A program made the translations under genes and the position numbers. This document shows, one piece after another, positions 26,796-35,399 of a DNA stretch of 64,000 nt. The notes beneath the pieces are model-generated. The model was not told the origin of the DNA. It did no database searches and saw only the letters and a list, made by a program, of their open reading frames with translations. The stretch is from Pseudomonas wadenswilerensis (GTDB lineage: Bacteria; Pseudomonadota; Gammaproteobacteria; Pseudomonadales; Pseudomonadaceae): NCBI RefSeq assembly GCF_900497695.1, contig NZ_UIDD01000008.1, forward strand, positions 248,001 to 312,000, given 5' to 3'. Within the stretch, counting starts at the first letter, position 1; each line of letters opens with the position of its first letter.

Positions 26796-28004
26796 ATGAC
26801 CACCGCAACGGACCCTGCCATGCTCGACGAACCCGAGCGATCTACCTTCGACCTACGCCCGTTACTGGCGGCCAACATGGCCTGCACCATGGCGATGATG
26901 GCTTTCGTGTCCTTGATCGGCCCGATTGCCCGCACGCTCGGTCTGGCCACCTGGCAGGCCGGCGCAGCGGTGACGGTTGCCGGGGTGATCTGGATGCTCC
27001 TGGCACACACCTGGGGCCGAGCCAGTGACCGGCTGGGACGGCGCAAGGTGCTGTTGCTTGGCACCGCAGGCTTCACCGCGGCCTATTGGGCGTTATGCCT
27101 GTTCATCGATACCGCCTTGCACCTGCTGCCCAGTGCCACCCTGGCCTTTGCCGGGCTGGTGCTTGGCCGCGGCTTGATCGGCGCCTTCTACGCCGCTCTG
27201 CCGGTCGCTGGCGCGGCGCTGATTGCCGATAACATCGAACCTCAGCACCGCGCTCGGGCAATGGCTTCGCTGGGTGCGGCCAACGCCTTCGGCCTGGTGA
27301 TCGGCCCGGCGCTGGCAGCGGTCCTGGCCCGCTACAGCCTGAGCCTGCCGTTCTATGTGATGGCGGTGCTACCGATGCTGGCGTTCCTGGTGCTGCTGCT
27401 CAAGCTCAAGCGTCAGGAACTGCACCTCAAGCAGCCACCCCGCCCGGTACGCCTGGCCGACCCGCGCCTGCGCCAGCCGTTGCTGGTGGCTTTCGTGGCG
27501 ATGCTCAGCGTCTCGGTGGCGCAAATCACCGTCGGCTTCTTCGCCCTCGACCGTCTGGGCATGGACCCGGCCGATGCGGCGCAAACCGCCGGGGTTGCCC
27601 TGACCATGGTCGGCGTGGCGCTGATCCTGTCGCAGATCCTGGTGCGCAAACTCGAGTGGCCACCGCTGCGGATGATCCGCGTCGGCGCCAGCATCGCCGC
27701 CGTGGGCTTTGCCGCCAGCGCCCTGGCCACCAGCGCCGTGGGTTTGTGGGCGTGTTTCTTTTTCTCGGCCTGCGGCATGGGCTGGGTGTTCCCGGCGTTC
27801 TCGGCGCTGGCGGCCAATGCCATGGACGCCTCCGAACAAGGCGCCACGGCCGGTTCCATCGGCGCCGTGCAGGGCCTGGGCGTGGTCATCGGGCCGCTGG
27901 CCGGAACCCTGATCTACGCCGTCGATCCACGCCTGCCATACCTGATCGTGGGTGCCTTGTTATTGCTGGTGGGGTTTTGGCCGATGCCGCGGCGTCAGGG
28001 CTGA
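26796..28004 (+). CDS. MFS transporter (possible siderophore or iron-related)
   Basis: A 402-residue transporter with twelve hydrophobic segments. The MFS loop motif is GRASDRLGRRKVLLLG between helices 2 and 3, and the second-half repeat is weaker. It resembles TetA/Bcr-type exporters. The Fur-like site upstream and the neighbouring receptor suggest a siderophore role (export, or inner-membrane import), but this is by context. The 3' end overlaps the convergent membrane-protein gene by ten bases. Confidence 0.8.
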   Translation: MTTATDPAMLDEPERSTFDLRPLLAANMACTMAMMAFVSLIGPIARTLGLATWQAGAAVTVAGVIWMLLAHTWGRASDRLGRRKVLLLGTAGFTAAYWALCLFIDTALHLLPSATLAFAGLVLGRGLIGAFYAALPVAGAALIADNIEPQHRARAMASLGAANAFGLVIGPALAAVLARYSLSLPFYVMAVLPMLAFLVLLLKLKRQELHLKQPPRPVRLADPRLRQPLLVAFVAMLSVSVAQITVGFFALDRLGMDPADAAQTAGVALTMVGVALILSQILVRKLEWPPLRMIRVGASIAAVGFAASALATSAVGLWACFFFSACGMGWVFPAFSALAANAMDASEQGATAGSIGAVQGLGVVIGPLAGTLIYAVDPRLPYLIVGALLLLVGFWPMPRRQG

Positions 28005-29038
28005 GCGGGTTTGGGTTTCGCGCATTCGTCGAAACCCTTGACGGTGTCGCGGCGGATCAACTGCAGTTCCTTTGTCGTCGCCGTGATAGGCCGCGCGTAA
28101 TAGATGCCGTCGGCCTCGGCGAGGATTTTCATTGACTCGGTCGGCCCCTGCTCGGTATTGAGCACAATGCAGGTCCTGCCGCCCGAGCCCGACACTTGCA
28201 GGGCGTAACCGCCAATTTTTGCAGCTGCTTCGGGGAACAGCCCCACAACCATCAGCAGCAAAGTGAAGCTCACCATCAAAGGGCGAAAGACATTTTTTTG
28301 CCGATGGAAATGCACCATCATTGCCACCATCAGGACTTGCACAATCACCAGCACCAGCACTTCCAGAGCCATGATCGGCAGGAATGTCGAGGCTGAGCCG
28401 GCCAGCTCGCCCACCAGTGTTTCGACGACAGCTGTGACTTGCAGAAGCACCAGCAGTTGCAACCCGGCGCTGCACAAAGCAATCGTGTAAAACTCGCCAC
28501 GTTCGGGCTTGTCGAGATCCGTAGGAACCAGCCAATGGATAAATCCTACAAAGGTTGCTACGGCAATCAGCCCGACCGGCAACAGCACCAGCCAGTACCA
28601 GTCCATGGGGCCTATCTGAATCACGAAATACCCGGAAAACGCCAGGAACAATGCCAATGCGAGGGAGCCCGCAAGCCACGCCAGGCTCACTGCGCCCCGG
28701 CTCTTCCCCTCCAGCTGATCAGCCAGACGCCTACCCTTGGCATCCAGGCGCTGGAACAGCACCATGGTCGGCAGCAGGATGTTGGTGCTGAGCACCACGA
28801 TCACGAAGATCATCATGGCAAACATGATTGGCAATGCCGTAATCACCGCCCCCGAAGTAATACTCAAGGGGATCTTCTCGACCTGGATGTACTGGTGCAG
28901 ATAGAGCCCGGACAGGAATAGCAGACACCCCCCTAGTGGCCAGGCACGATCATTTATCCAGAGCAAACCATCACTCAACTGCCTGGCGTACTCGCGCAAG
29001 CTGCTATTGCCCTCGGGGATAGGTTCAAGCTGGCTCAT
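27995..29038 (-). CDS. Hypothetical integral membrane protein
   Basis: A 347-residue protein with about seven hydrophobic segments (for example GGCLLFLSGLYLHQYIQ, VITALPIMFAMMIFVIVVLSTNILLPTMV, and WYWLVLLPVGLIAVATFVGFIHWL). A C-terminal soluble tail of about 70 residues follows the last helix (GGRTCIVLNTEQGPTESMKILAEADGIYYARPITATTKELQ). No family is recognised. ATG 29038 is the first start that avoids an upstream hydrophilic extension. It is divergent from the XRE-cupin regulator. Confidence 0.7.
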   Translation of the reverse strand: MSQLEPIPEGNSSLREYARQLSDGLLWINDRAWPLGGCLLFLSGLYLHQYIQVEKIPLSITSGAVITALPIMFAMMIFVIVVLSTNILLPTMVLFQRLDAKGRRLADQLEGKSRGAVSLAWLAGSLALALFLAFSGYFVIQIGPMDWYWLVLLPVGLIAVATFVGFIHWLVPTDLDKPERGEFYTIALCSAGLQLLVLLQVTAVVETLVGELAGSASTFLPIMALEVLVLVIVQVLMVAMMVHFHRQKNVFRPLMVSFTLLLMVVGLFPEAAAKIGGYALQVSGSGGRTCIVLNTEQGPTESMKILAEADGIYYARPITATTKELQLIRRDTVKGFDECAKPKPAQP

Positions 29039-29175
29039 CCAACACTCCCTGTCGTTGTGGCGTGCAAAATCAGGCCCGCAACACCTGCGGCCATCCATCC
29101 CTACAGGCGGACCGCTATAGCCTAACGGAATGTGCTTTAATGCTTCGCCCAAAATTTTTGACACATAAGGCGGCT

Positions 29176-29721
29176 ATGGACACGGGGACACGACTCAAAC
29201 TGGTGCGTGAACGCAACAAACTCTCCCAACGGGAGCTGGCTCGGCGCAGTGGCCTGACCAACTCGACGATCTCGCAGATCGAGCAGAATCGCGTCAGCCC
29301 TTCGGTCAGTTCCCTGAAAAAGCTGCTTGAAGGCATTCCGATGTCGTTGGCGGAGTTCTTCAGTTTCGACGAGCCGATCCGCGAAGAGCGCTTTGTGTTC
29401 CGCTCCAACGAGCAGCCCGACCTTGGCAACAGTGGCCTGCGCATGCTGCTGGTGGGTGCCAGTGTCGAAGGCCGGCAGATGCGCATGTTGCGCGAGCTGT
29501 ATGCGCCAGGTGCCGATTCCGGTGAGCCGATCGTGCATGCCGAGGGCGAAGAATGTGGCCTGGTGACCCGTGGCACCATCGAGCTGCGGGTGGATGGCCA
29601 GGTCAGCATCCTCAACTCCGGCGACGGTTACTACTTCCCCACCACCCTGCCCCACAGCTTCAAGAACATCGGCCAGGATGAGGCCGAGATCATCAGCGCC
29701 AACACCCCGGCGAACTTCTAG
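29176..29721 (+). CDS. XRE-family regulator with cupin domain (PuuR type)
   Basis: A 181-residue protein. The N-terminal XRE HTH reads TRLKLVRERNKLSQRELARRSGLTNSTISQIEQNRVSPSVSSLKKLL. The C-terminal cupin (GEPIVHAEGEECGLVTRGTIELRVDGQVSILNSGDGYYFPTTLPHSFKNIG) is the PuuR-like sensor fold. Such regulators commonly control polyamine or amine catabolism. ATG 29176 gives the usual short N-terminus. Neighbours (DASS transporter, a hypothetical membrane protein) do not show which genes it controls. Confidence 0.9.
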   Translation: MDTGTRLKLVRERNKLSQRELARRSGLTNSTISQIEQNRVSPSVSSLKKLLEGIPMSLAEFFSFDEPIREERFVFRSNEQPDLGNSGLRMLLVGASVEGRQMRMLRELYAPGADSGEPIVHAEGEECGLVTRGTIELRVDGQVSILNSGDGYYFPTTLPHSFKNIGQDEAEIISANTPANF

Positions 29722-29740
29722 ATTCGGGGGCTGCTGCCAG

Positions 29741-29833
29741 CCCATCGCCGGCAAGCCGGCTCCCACAGTAGATTTGTGTACCCGGAACTGTGGGAGCTGG
29801 CTTGCCAGCGATCGAGCGCGAAGCGGTCGCAAT
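29741..29833. repeat. BIME: single copy of the double-REP unit
   Basis: CGCCGGCAAGCCGGCTCCCA and GTGGGAGCTGGCTTGCCAGC are inverted REPs, followed by CGATCGAGCGCGAAGCGGTCGC. Both the arms and this tail match one unit of the 128-bp array at 43972, so this is a solitary copy of the same element. It is located between the convergent XRE-cupin and DASS genes. Confidence 0.88.
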
Positions 29834-29842
29834 CTTGGCCCT

Positions 29843-31333
29843 TTACATCCAGCCCAGCCACTGCCACCAGGTAGCGGCAAACACCAGCATCAGCCCATAG
29901 CCAATCAAGGTCACCACAATCCCCACCCGGGCAAACTGCTTGGCGGTGAAGGTCTCGGTGCCCAGGCAGACCATGTTCTGCGGCGCGTTGATCGGCAGGA
30001 TAAAGCCGTAACTGACCACGAAACCCAGGGCCATGGTCATGCCCAGCCGGCTGAAGTCACCCGGCAGGGTCTGCAGCACGGCGATCAGTATCGGCAGCAG
30101 CGCCGAGGTCAGCGCGGTGGCGCTGGCAAAGCCCAGGTGGATCAGAATCAGGAAGGCCGCGAGGATCGAAAACACCCCCAGGGTGCCCAGTTGATCCAGC
30201 CCGGTATGAGCCACCACCTGCGCGCCCAGCCATTGCCCGGCCTGAGTGGTAAGCAAGGTGGTGCCCAGGCTGATGCCGACACCAAAGACAATCACCGTCC
30301 CCCAGGGAATGCGCGCCTGCACGTCTTTCCAGGTCATCACCCCGATCCGTGGCAGCAGCAGGATCACCAGCCCGGCATAGGTGGTCGAGGTGGTGTCGAA
30401 GTGATGCAACTTGCCCTCGGTGGCCCAGGCCAGCAGCAACAGCAGCGACACGCCAAGCAGGCGTTTCTGCGCCGCGGTCATCGGCCCGAGTTCGGCCAGG
30501 GTCTTGCTCACTGCCGCCTTGCCGCCGGGAATCGCGTCGCTCTCGGGCGGCAGCATTTTCAGCACCAGCACGATCAGCACCACCGACATGATCAACGCCC
30601 AGGGCGCGCCGGCGATCAACCAGTCGATCCACGACACCCGGGCGCCGAGCATCTTGTCCATGAAGCCGACGGTCAGCAGGTTCTGCGCCGCCGCGGTCTG
30701 GATGCCGATGTTCCAGATGCTGGTGCCCTGGGCGACGATGATCATGATCCCGGCGGCGATGTTCGAGCGCTTGTCGACGCCAAAGGCGGCGATCACGCCC
30801 ATCATGATCGGTACCACGCAGGCACTGCGCGCCGTGGCGCTGGGCACCACCAGGCTGAGTAGCACGGTGACCGCGACAGCACCGAGAAGGATGCGCCGGG
30901 TGCTGACACCGATACTCGACAGCGTCACCAGGGCGATGCGTCGGTCCAGGCCGGTGTGGGTCATGGCTGCGGCGATGAACAAGGCACCCACCACCAGGGC
31001 CAGGGCGCTGTTGGAGAACCCGGTCAGGGCCAGGGTAATGGCTGCGGAGGAGCCGTAGATCACCGAGGGGTCGGCCACGGTCGGCGCAGTGCCGAGCAAA
31101 AAGGCCATCAGCGAGGTGATCATGATCGCACTGGCTTCGTACGACACCGCTTCGGTGATCCACACCACCACGGCAAAGGCCAGGATTGCCAACACCCGGT
31201 GGCCGGCCACTGGCAGGTCGGCGGGCATCGGCAGCAACAGCACCCCGACCAGGGCCGCGATACCCACCAGCAGGCCAATAGGCATGCGGGTTCCGGCGGT
31301 TTGAGAGACAGGCGCATTGGCCGGCGAATTCAT
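29843..31333 (-). CDS. DASS-family (SLC13-type) anion/dicarboxylate transporter
   Basis: A 496-residue transporter with about a dozen hydrophobic segments. The DASS pattern includes ILAFAVVVWITEAVSYEASAIMITSLMAFLL, ATARSACVVPIMMGVIAAFG, the SIWNIGIQTAAAQN region, and the C-terminal YGFILPINAPQNMVCLG, a conserved substrate/sodium site. The family takes up dicarboxylates, citrate or related anions with Na+. The start at 31333 is favoured over the longer frame. The upstream region has two strong palindromes that are likely operators. Confidence 0.88.
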   Translation of the reverse strand: MNSPANAPVSQTAGTRMPIGLLVGIAALVGVLLLPMPADLPVAGHRVLAILAFAVVVWITEAVSYEASAIMITSLMAFLLGTAPTVADPSVIYGSSAAITLALTGFSNSALALVVGALFIAAAMTHTGLDRRIALVTLSSIGVSTRRILLGAVAVTVLLSLVVPSATARSACVVPIMMGVIAAFGVDKRSNIAAGIMIIVAQGTSIWNIGIQTAAAQNLLTVGFMDKMLGARVSWIDWLIAGAPWALIMSVVLIVLVLKMLPPESDAIPGGKAAVSKTLAELGPMTAAQKRLLGVSLLLLLAWATEGKLHHFDTTSTTYAGLVILLLPRIGVMTWKDVQARIPWGTVIVFGVGISLGTTLLTTQAGQWLGAQVVAHTGLDQLGTLGVFSILAAFLILIHLGFASATALTSALLPILIAVLQTLPGDFSRLGMTMALGFVVSYGFILPINAPQNMVCLGTETFTAKQFARVGIVVTLIGYGLMLVFAATWWQWLGWM

Positions 31334-31401
31334 GGGTAACTCCCTGCAGAACATGTGCAGCCATGATCCTGCAGATCGCTTTAACGCAGACTGATGCGTG
31401 T

Positions 31402-31433
31402 CAATGCCCCGAATTCGAGGCATTGTCGGACAA
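31402..31433. promoter_or_regulatory. Overlapping palindromes upstream of the DASS gene
   Basis: CAATGCCCCGAA and TTCGAGGCATTG (31402-31425) pair at 11 of 12 positions, and TTGTCGGACAA (31423-31433) is a perfect 11-base palindrome fitting the GntR core (TnGTnnnACnA). They lie 70-100 bases before the transporter start. The rest of 31334-31695 holds a 12-base palindrome CCCCGATCGGGG at 31508, but no gene. Confidence 0.45.
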
Positions 31434-31695
31434 GATGTAGTGCATCAAAAAAAACACTACAAAACCTGTTGACGCCGTTCGTCGCCCCTTGCATGATGAG
31501 GTCGTCTCCCCGATCGGGGGTACTGGCAAGGGTGTTCCAGGCAGCTCGACAGATCCATGAGCTGTGTGCGGATGGGTACTGCCCAAAAGGCAGCGTGTAG
31601 AAGCCCCCAGTTGTGACGCTGCTGTAGCAGCTTTCATTTAACGCTACATGTTATGCGCCAAGTGCGAACAAACAACGAATGGTCTAGGGGGCTTT

Positions 31696-32028
31696 ATGAT
31701 GAATCTGAACAATCAACCGACTGTTGAAGAACTGGCCCGGCTGTTCGCCGCGCGCAAGGACACTCTCGACAGCCACATCCTCTGGGTTTGCGAATCGGGT
31801 GAAGTTCGCCTGGACAGCCTGGAAAGCATGAGCGACGAAACGCAGTTCGAGCAATGCAACCCGAACATGCGTGCCCGCCTGAAGATGTACCGTCGCGGCC
31901 AGGGCTACGTCGGCAAGAAAGCCGCTGCCGACACCCAGTATGTCGGACGGGTTCTGCAGACCCTGCAAAGCGAATGGGCTGCGCTGCAGAACACTCCTGG
32001 CGTCGCGGTGATCGACCGTCTCTGCTAA
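31696..32028 (+). CDS. Hypothetical conserved small protein
   Basis: A 110-residue soluble protein starting MMNLNNQPTVEELARLFAARKDTLDSHILWVCESGEVRLD. There are no transmembrane segments, signal peptide or recognised domain. The start is ATG 31696 (or 31699) preceded by the purine-rich TAGGGGGCTTT. A strong terminator follows at 32066, so it is probably transcribed alone. Confidence 0.7.
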   Translation: MMNLNNQPTVEELARLFAARKDTLDSHILWVCESGEVRLDSLESMSDETQFEQCNPNMRARLKMYRRGQGYVGKKAAADTQYVGRVLQTLQSEWAALQNTPGVAVIDRLC

Positions 32029-32065
32029 GGGTCGCTGGGGTGCAGCACTGCCCCAGCCACGCTTG

Positions 32066-32095
32066 AGCCCAATCCCTGCGGATTGGGCTTTTTTA
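32066..32095 (+). terminator. Rho-independent terminator
   Basis: Stem AGCCCAATCC/GGATTGGGCT (10 perfect pairs), loop CTGC, followed by a run of six T. It ends the 31696 gene. Confidence 0.9.
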
Positions 32096-32096
32096 T

Positions 32097-32166
32097 GGTT
32101 CTTCACGGAATCCTGGGGGGCTAAGCCTCAACATCCCAACCCTGGATTCCGTGAAGAGCCTTTTTT
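32097..32166 (+). terminator. Second, long-loop hairpin with T-run
   Basis: Arms at 32097-32113 and 32144-32160 pair at 16 of 17 positions around a 30-base loop, directly followed by TTTTTT. It begins one base after the first terminator. Either a back-up terminator or the 3' end of a small transcript. Confidence 0.6.
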
Positions 32167-32215
32167 ATTTATCCCGGTACCTGGCTAGAATGGCGCTTTG
32201 CACAAGAGCCCGCTT

Positions 32216-32638
32216 ATGACCCAACCTGCTTTCGGCACCGGTGATGCCTCCTACCAGGCCGCCGGTGGCATCGACGGCCTGCGCCGCCTGGTCGATGCGT
32301 TCTACCGGTTGATGGATGAGAACCCCGAGGCACTGGCCGTGCGCCAGATGCACCCGCAAAGCCTCGATGCCTCGCGCGACAAGCTGGCCTGCTTCCTCAG
32401 TGGCTGGCTCGGTGGCCCGCGGCTGTTCAGTGAACGCTATGGTCCGATCGCCATCCCGGCCTTCCATGCCCAATGGCCGATCGATGAAAACCACAGCGCC
32501 ATCTGGTTGAACTGCATGGAACAGGCGATTGCCCTGCAGGATTATTCTGCCGAGTTCGCCGAGTACCTGCTGCGCCAGCTACGCGTGCCGGCCCAGCGCA
32601 TCGTCCAGGCCAGCCGCGCCCGTCACCCTCAGGCCTGA
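32216..32638 (+). CDS. Group II truncated haemoglobin
   Basis: A 140-residue globin of the trHbO type. The start GDASYQAAGGIDGLRRLVDAFYRLMDENP gives helices A-B, and the haem-pocket segments are LDASRDKLACFLSGWLGGPRLFSERYG (with the conserved WLGGP) and IPAFHAQWPIDENHSAIWL, containing the proximal His. This group binds O2/NO and may aid redox or NO tolerance. ATG 32216 is preferred over the longer frame. Its 3' end overlaps the next, convergent gene by ten bases. Confidence 0.9.
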   Translation: MTQPAFGTGDASYQAAGGIDGLRRLVDAFYRLMDENPEALAVRQMHPQSLDASRDKLACFLSGWLGGPRLFSERYGPIAIPAFHAQWPIDENHSAIWLNCMEQAIALQDYSAEFAEYLLRQLRVPAQRIVQASRARHPQA

Positions 32639-32931
32639 CGGCGCAATGGCGCCTTCTCCAGTGGCAACGCCCCGGTAGCCAGTGCCCTGGCCCGGTCGAC
32701 GCCCCAGACCATGGCGCGCGTCATGGTTTCACAGGGGCGGTTGTCGTAGTACTCCTCGACCATGGCCTTGCCCTGGCGCGTATAGATGCCGAGGAACAAT
32801 TGCGTGGCGCCGGTACGCGACAGCCTTACCTGTACGTCGAGGCTGGTCCCGTCACTGAGCTGTTCGTCATGGCTGCGGCTGTGCAGTTGTGCGTCGGCCC
32901 AGTTCCAGTAAGTCTCTTCCCTGATACGCAT
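32629..32931 (-). CDS. Hypothetical protein
   Basis: A 100-residue protein starting MRIREETYWNWADAQLHSRSHDEQL, with the segment VQVRLSRTGATQLFLGIYTRQGKAMVEEYYDNRPCETMTRAMVWGVDRAR. No signal peptide or known domain. Composition and length look real, and the gene is convergent with the globin gene. Function unknown. Confidence 0.6.
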   Translation of the reverse strand: MRIREETYWNWADAQLHSRSHDEQLSDGTSLDVQVRLSRTGATQLFLGIYTRQGKAMVEEYYDNRPCETMTRAMVWGVDRARALATGALPLEKAPLRRQA

Positions 32932-33028
32932 CGAATGGCTCCTGTATTGATGGCGGCGATAGTAAGGCACACAACCCGGCATCAGGCGAGTGCGAGCCGC
33001 GCAACCTTTGCGCAAGGTCAAACAATGC

Positions 33029-33055
33029 AAAAAAAACCCCGCCGTTGGGCGGGGT
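33029..33055 (-). terminator. Rho-independent terminator
   Basis: Stem ACCCCGCC/GGCGGGGT (8 perfect pairs), loop GTTG, with a run of A on the plus strand (T on the minus strand). It ends the minus-strand gene at 33070. Confidence 0.88.
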
Positions 33056-33069
33056 GGTGGACGATTCGT

Positions 33070-33255
33070 TTACTTCTTCGCGGGCAAGCGCGGGGTGAAT
33101 TTGCCCTTCTTGCTACGCTGCAGCGCGTTCAGGCGCACCTGTGCGTCTTCCTGCGTCATGTTGGTAAAACCCAGCCGATAGCCGCTCTGCCCGCAACGGA
33201 TTAGATTGTTGATTGGAAAAGCGTCGCCGTTGTCCTCATTGAACAAGTCAACCAT
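33070..33255 (-). CDS. Hypothetical small protein
   Basis: A 61-residue frame starting MVDLFNEDNGDAFPINNLIRCGQSGYRLGF, with the basic tail RSKKGKFTPRLPAKK. A strong terminator directly follows (33029-33055), which supports it being expressed. Homology cannot be judged here. Function unknown. Confidence 0.55.
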   Translation of the reverse strand: MVDLFNEDNGDAFPINNLIRCGQSGYRLGFTNMTQEDAQVRLNALQRSKKGKFTPRLPAKK

Positions 33256-33372
33256 GCCCCAGTCTCCCTCCGACAGCGGATCAGTACCGGCAAACAGATG
33301 ATTGCCCAGAAAAGCACTGACCCTGGTGATTCTGAGACTAGCCGGTCATTTGTGGACCACACGGGCAAAGAC

Positions 33373-33404
33373 AAAAAAGCCCGACCAATGGCCGGGCTAT
33401 TTTG
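33373..33404 (-). terminator. Rho-independent terminator of the YbjQ-like gene
   Basis: Arms AGCCCGACC and GGCCGGGCT pair at 8 of 9 positions around a three-base loop, with AAAAAA on the plus side (T-run on the minus strand). Confidence 0.8.
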
Positions 33405-33430
33405 TCGCACCCCAGGGTGACTTGAGAGGC

Positions 33431-33751
33431 TTACTTGAGCTTTACGGCGGTGCCGGTGACAAACACCACGACCATGCCACCGCGCGCCGACGGCATGCTG
33501 ATTTCGTAATCCAGGCCCACCACTGCATCGGCCTGCAGGCTGCGCGCGCGGGCGCGGATTTCATCGGTGGCCTGGATGCGTGCCTCTTTCAGCGCGCTTT
33601 CCAGGGTTTGTGAACGGCCACCGAAAAAGTCGCGGAAACTGGCGAAAATATCGCGAACCACGTTGATACCCTGGACCGACTCGGCGCTGACCACATCCAG
33701 GTAGGCGGCAATTTCCCGGCCTTCGATGGTCCCTGTGGTAGTGATGATCAT
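33431..33751 (-). CDS. YbjQ/UPF0145-family protein
   Basis: A 106-residue protein with the UPF0145 pattern: MIITTTGTIEGREIAAYLDVVSAESVQGINVVRDIFASFRDFFGGRSQTLESALKEAR, then the final ADAVVGLDYEISMPSARGGMVVVFVTGTAV. The family forms pentameric rings in solved structures and is annotated as putative heavy-metal binding, without a proven function. Terminator at 33373 follows. Confidence 0.88.
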   Translation of the reverse strand: MIITTTGTIEGREIAAYLDVVSAESVQGINVVRDIFASFRDFFGGRSQTLESALKEARIQATDEIRARARSLQADAVVGLDYEISMPSARGGMVVVFVTGTAVKLK

Positions 33752-33936
33752 ACTGCTCTCCTTCGGCCTTGCCAGTCAGCCGCCCGACGCTTCAGCGAGC
33801 GGGCGGTAAAAAAACGCGATGGTAGCAAAACCAAGGCCAGTCGCGCGGTCTATTTATACAAGCAATACATTGTGTAATAGTGCGACTGCACCTAGACTTT
33901 CAGCCACTCGAAACCCCACCTGCGAAGGAGCCGCGC

Positions 33937-35364
33937 ATGAACACCGCCCATCCCCCTGCCCCCGCTTCATGGGCTGAATTGTTGCGCGGGCGCAACGCCC
34001 TGCGCTCGATTGCCCTGGCCGGAGGTGTGGCCTTGCATGCGATCAACGTCTATATAGTGACCACCATTTTGCCGACCGTGATTGCCGACATCGGCGGCCT
34101 GGCCTTTTATGCCTGGAGCACCACCCTGTTCGTCGCCACCTCGATCATCGGTTCGACCCTGTCGGCGCAATTGATCGAACGCCTGGGCGCGCGGGCAGCC
34201 TTTCTCCTGGCCCTGGCAGTGTTCGCCCTGGGCTCGGTGATCTGCGCCGCAGCGCCCAGCATGCCGGTGCTGCTGATCGGCCGCAGCGTCCAGGGCCTGG
34301 GCGGCGGCATCCTGTTTGCCCTGAGCTACGCGCTGATCCGCCTGGTGTTCGACGAACGCCTGTGGCCGCGGGCCATGGCCCTGGTGTCCGGCATGTGGGG
34401 CGTGGCCACCCTGTGCGGGCCGGCGGTCGGTGGCATCTTTGCCCAGGGCGGCCATTGGCGCTGGGCATTCTGGTCACTGCTGCCGGTGGCGGCGCTGCTG
34501 GCGCTGATCGTCATCAGCCAGTTGAGCAACAAGGTTGCCGCCCGCTCGCAATCCCGTCCGCCCTATGGCCTGATCGCCTGCCTGGTGGCGTCAGTACTGG
34601 CGATTTCCGCCGCCAGCCTGTCGACGCAGCTGCTCTGGAACCTGATCGGCATCGGCGCGGGGCTGGCCCTTGCCGCACTCATCGCCCGCCTCGACCACAC
34701 CCCTGGCCGACGCCTGCTGCCCACCGGCGCCTACGCACTGGGCACGCCGCTGGGCGCGCTGTACGCGGTGATGTGCCTGCTGATCGCGGCGATCACCACG
34801 GAAATATTCGTCCCCTATTTTCTTCAGGAAATTCACGGCCTGAGCCCACTTGCCGCCGGCTATATGACGGCGGCCATGGCCGCAGGCTGGACCGTCGCCG
34901 CGTTGTTCAGCGCCAGCCGCACAGGTGCTGGCGCCGAGCGCATGATCCGCTTCGGCCCGGCAGTGATCCTCGTGGCCCTGCTGGCGCTGGCGCTGATGAC
35001 TCCGCAACAGCCGTGGCTGGCCCAGGCGTCGGGCCTGGCGTTGTATTGCCTGGCCCTGGCCGGGGTCGGGCTAGGGATCGGCCTGGGCTGGCCGCACCTG
35101 CTGACGCGGGTGCTCAGCGCTGCCCGCGCAGGCGAAGAGAACCTCGCCTCGGCGTCGATCACCACCGTGCAACTGTACGCCACCGCCCTGTCCGCGGCGC
35201 TGGCCGGGCTGGTCAGCAACAGCGCCGGGCTGGTCGAGCCCGGCGGCGTCGCCGGGGCACAGCAGGCCTCGACGTGGCTGTTCAGCGTGTTTGCCCTGGC
35301 GCCAGCGCTGGCCCTGCTGCTGACCTGGCGCCTTACCCGAAACCCGGCCAGGGCCCTGGCCTGA
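33937..35364 (+). CDS. MFS transporter, probable exporter of the biosynthetic cluster product
   Basis: A 475-residue transporter with about fourteen hydrophobic segments (DHA2-like layout). Family stretches are ALHAINVYIVTTILPTVIADIGG, LLIGRSVQGLGGGILFALSYALIRL and CGPAVGGIFAQGGHWRWAFWSLLP. ATG 33937 is preceded by GAAGGAG. It is followed 35 bases later by the ToxA-like methyltransferase on the same strand, so it probably exports the product or gives self-protection. This role is inferred from context. Confidence 0.82.
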   Translation: MNTAHPPAPASWAELLRGRNALRSIALAGGVALHAINVYIVTTILPTVIADIGGLAFYAWSTTLFVATSIIGSTLSAQLIERLGARAAFLLALAVFALGSVICAAAPSMPVLLIGRSVQGLGGGILFALSYALIRLVFDERLWPRAMALVSGMWGVATLCGPAVGGIFAQGGHWRWAFWSLLPVAALLALIVISQLSNKVAARSQSRPPYGLIACLVASVLAISAASLSTQLLWNLIGIGAGLALAALIARLDHTPGRRLLPTGAYALGTPLGALYAVMCLLIAAITTEIFVPYFLQEIHGLSPLAAGYMTAAMAAGWTVAALFSASRTGAGAERMIRFGPAVILVALLALALMTPQQPWLAQASGLALYCLALAGVGLGIGLGWPHLLTRVLSAARAGEENLASASITTVQLYATALSAALAGLVSNSAGLVEPGGVAGAQQASTWLFSVFALAPALALLLTWRLTRNPARALA

Positions 35365-35399
35365 TGAGTTGAGTCCCCCGTCCGATGCAAGGAGCAGCG

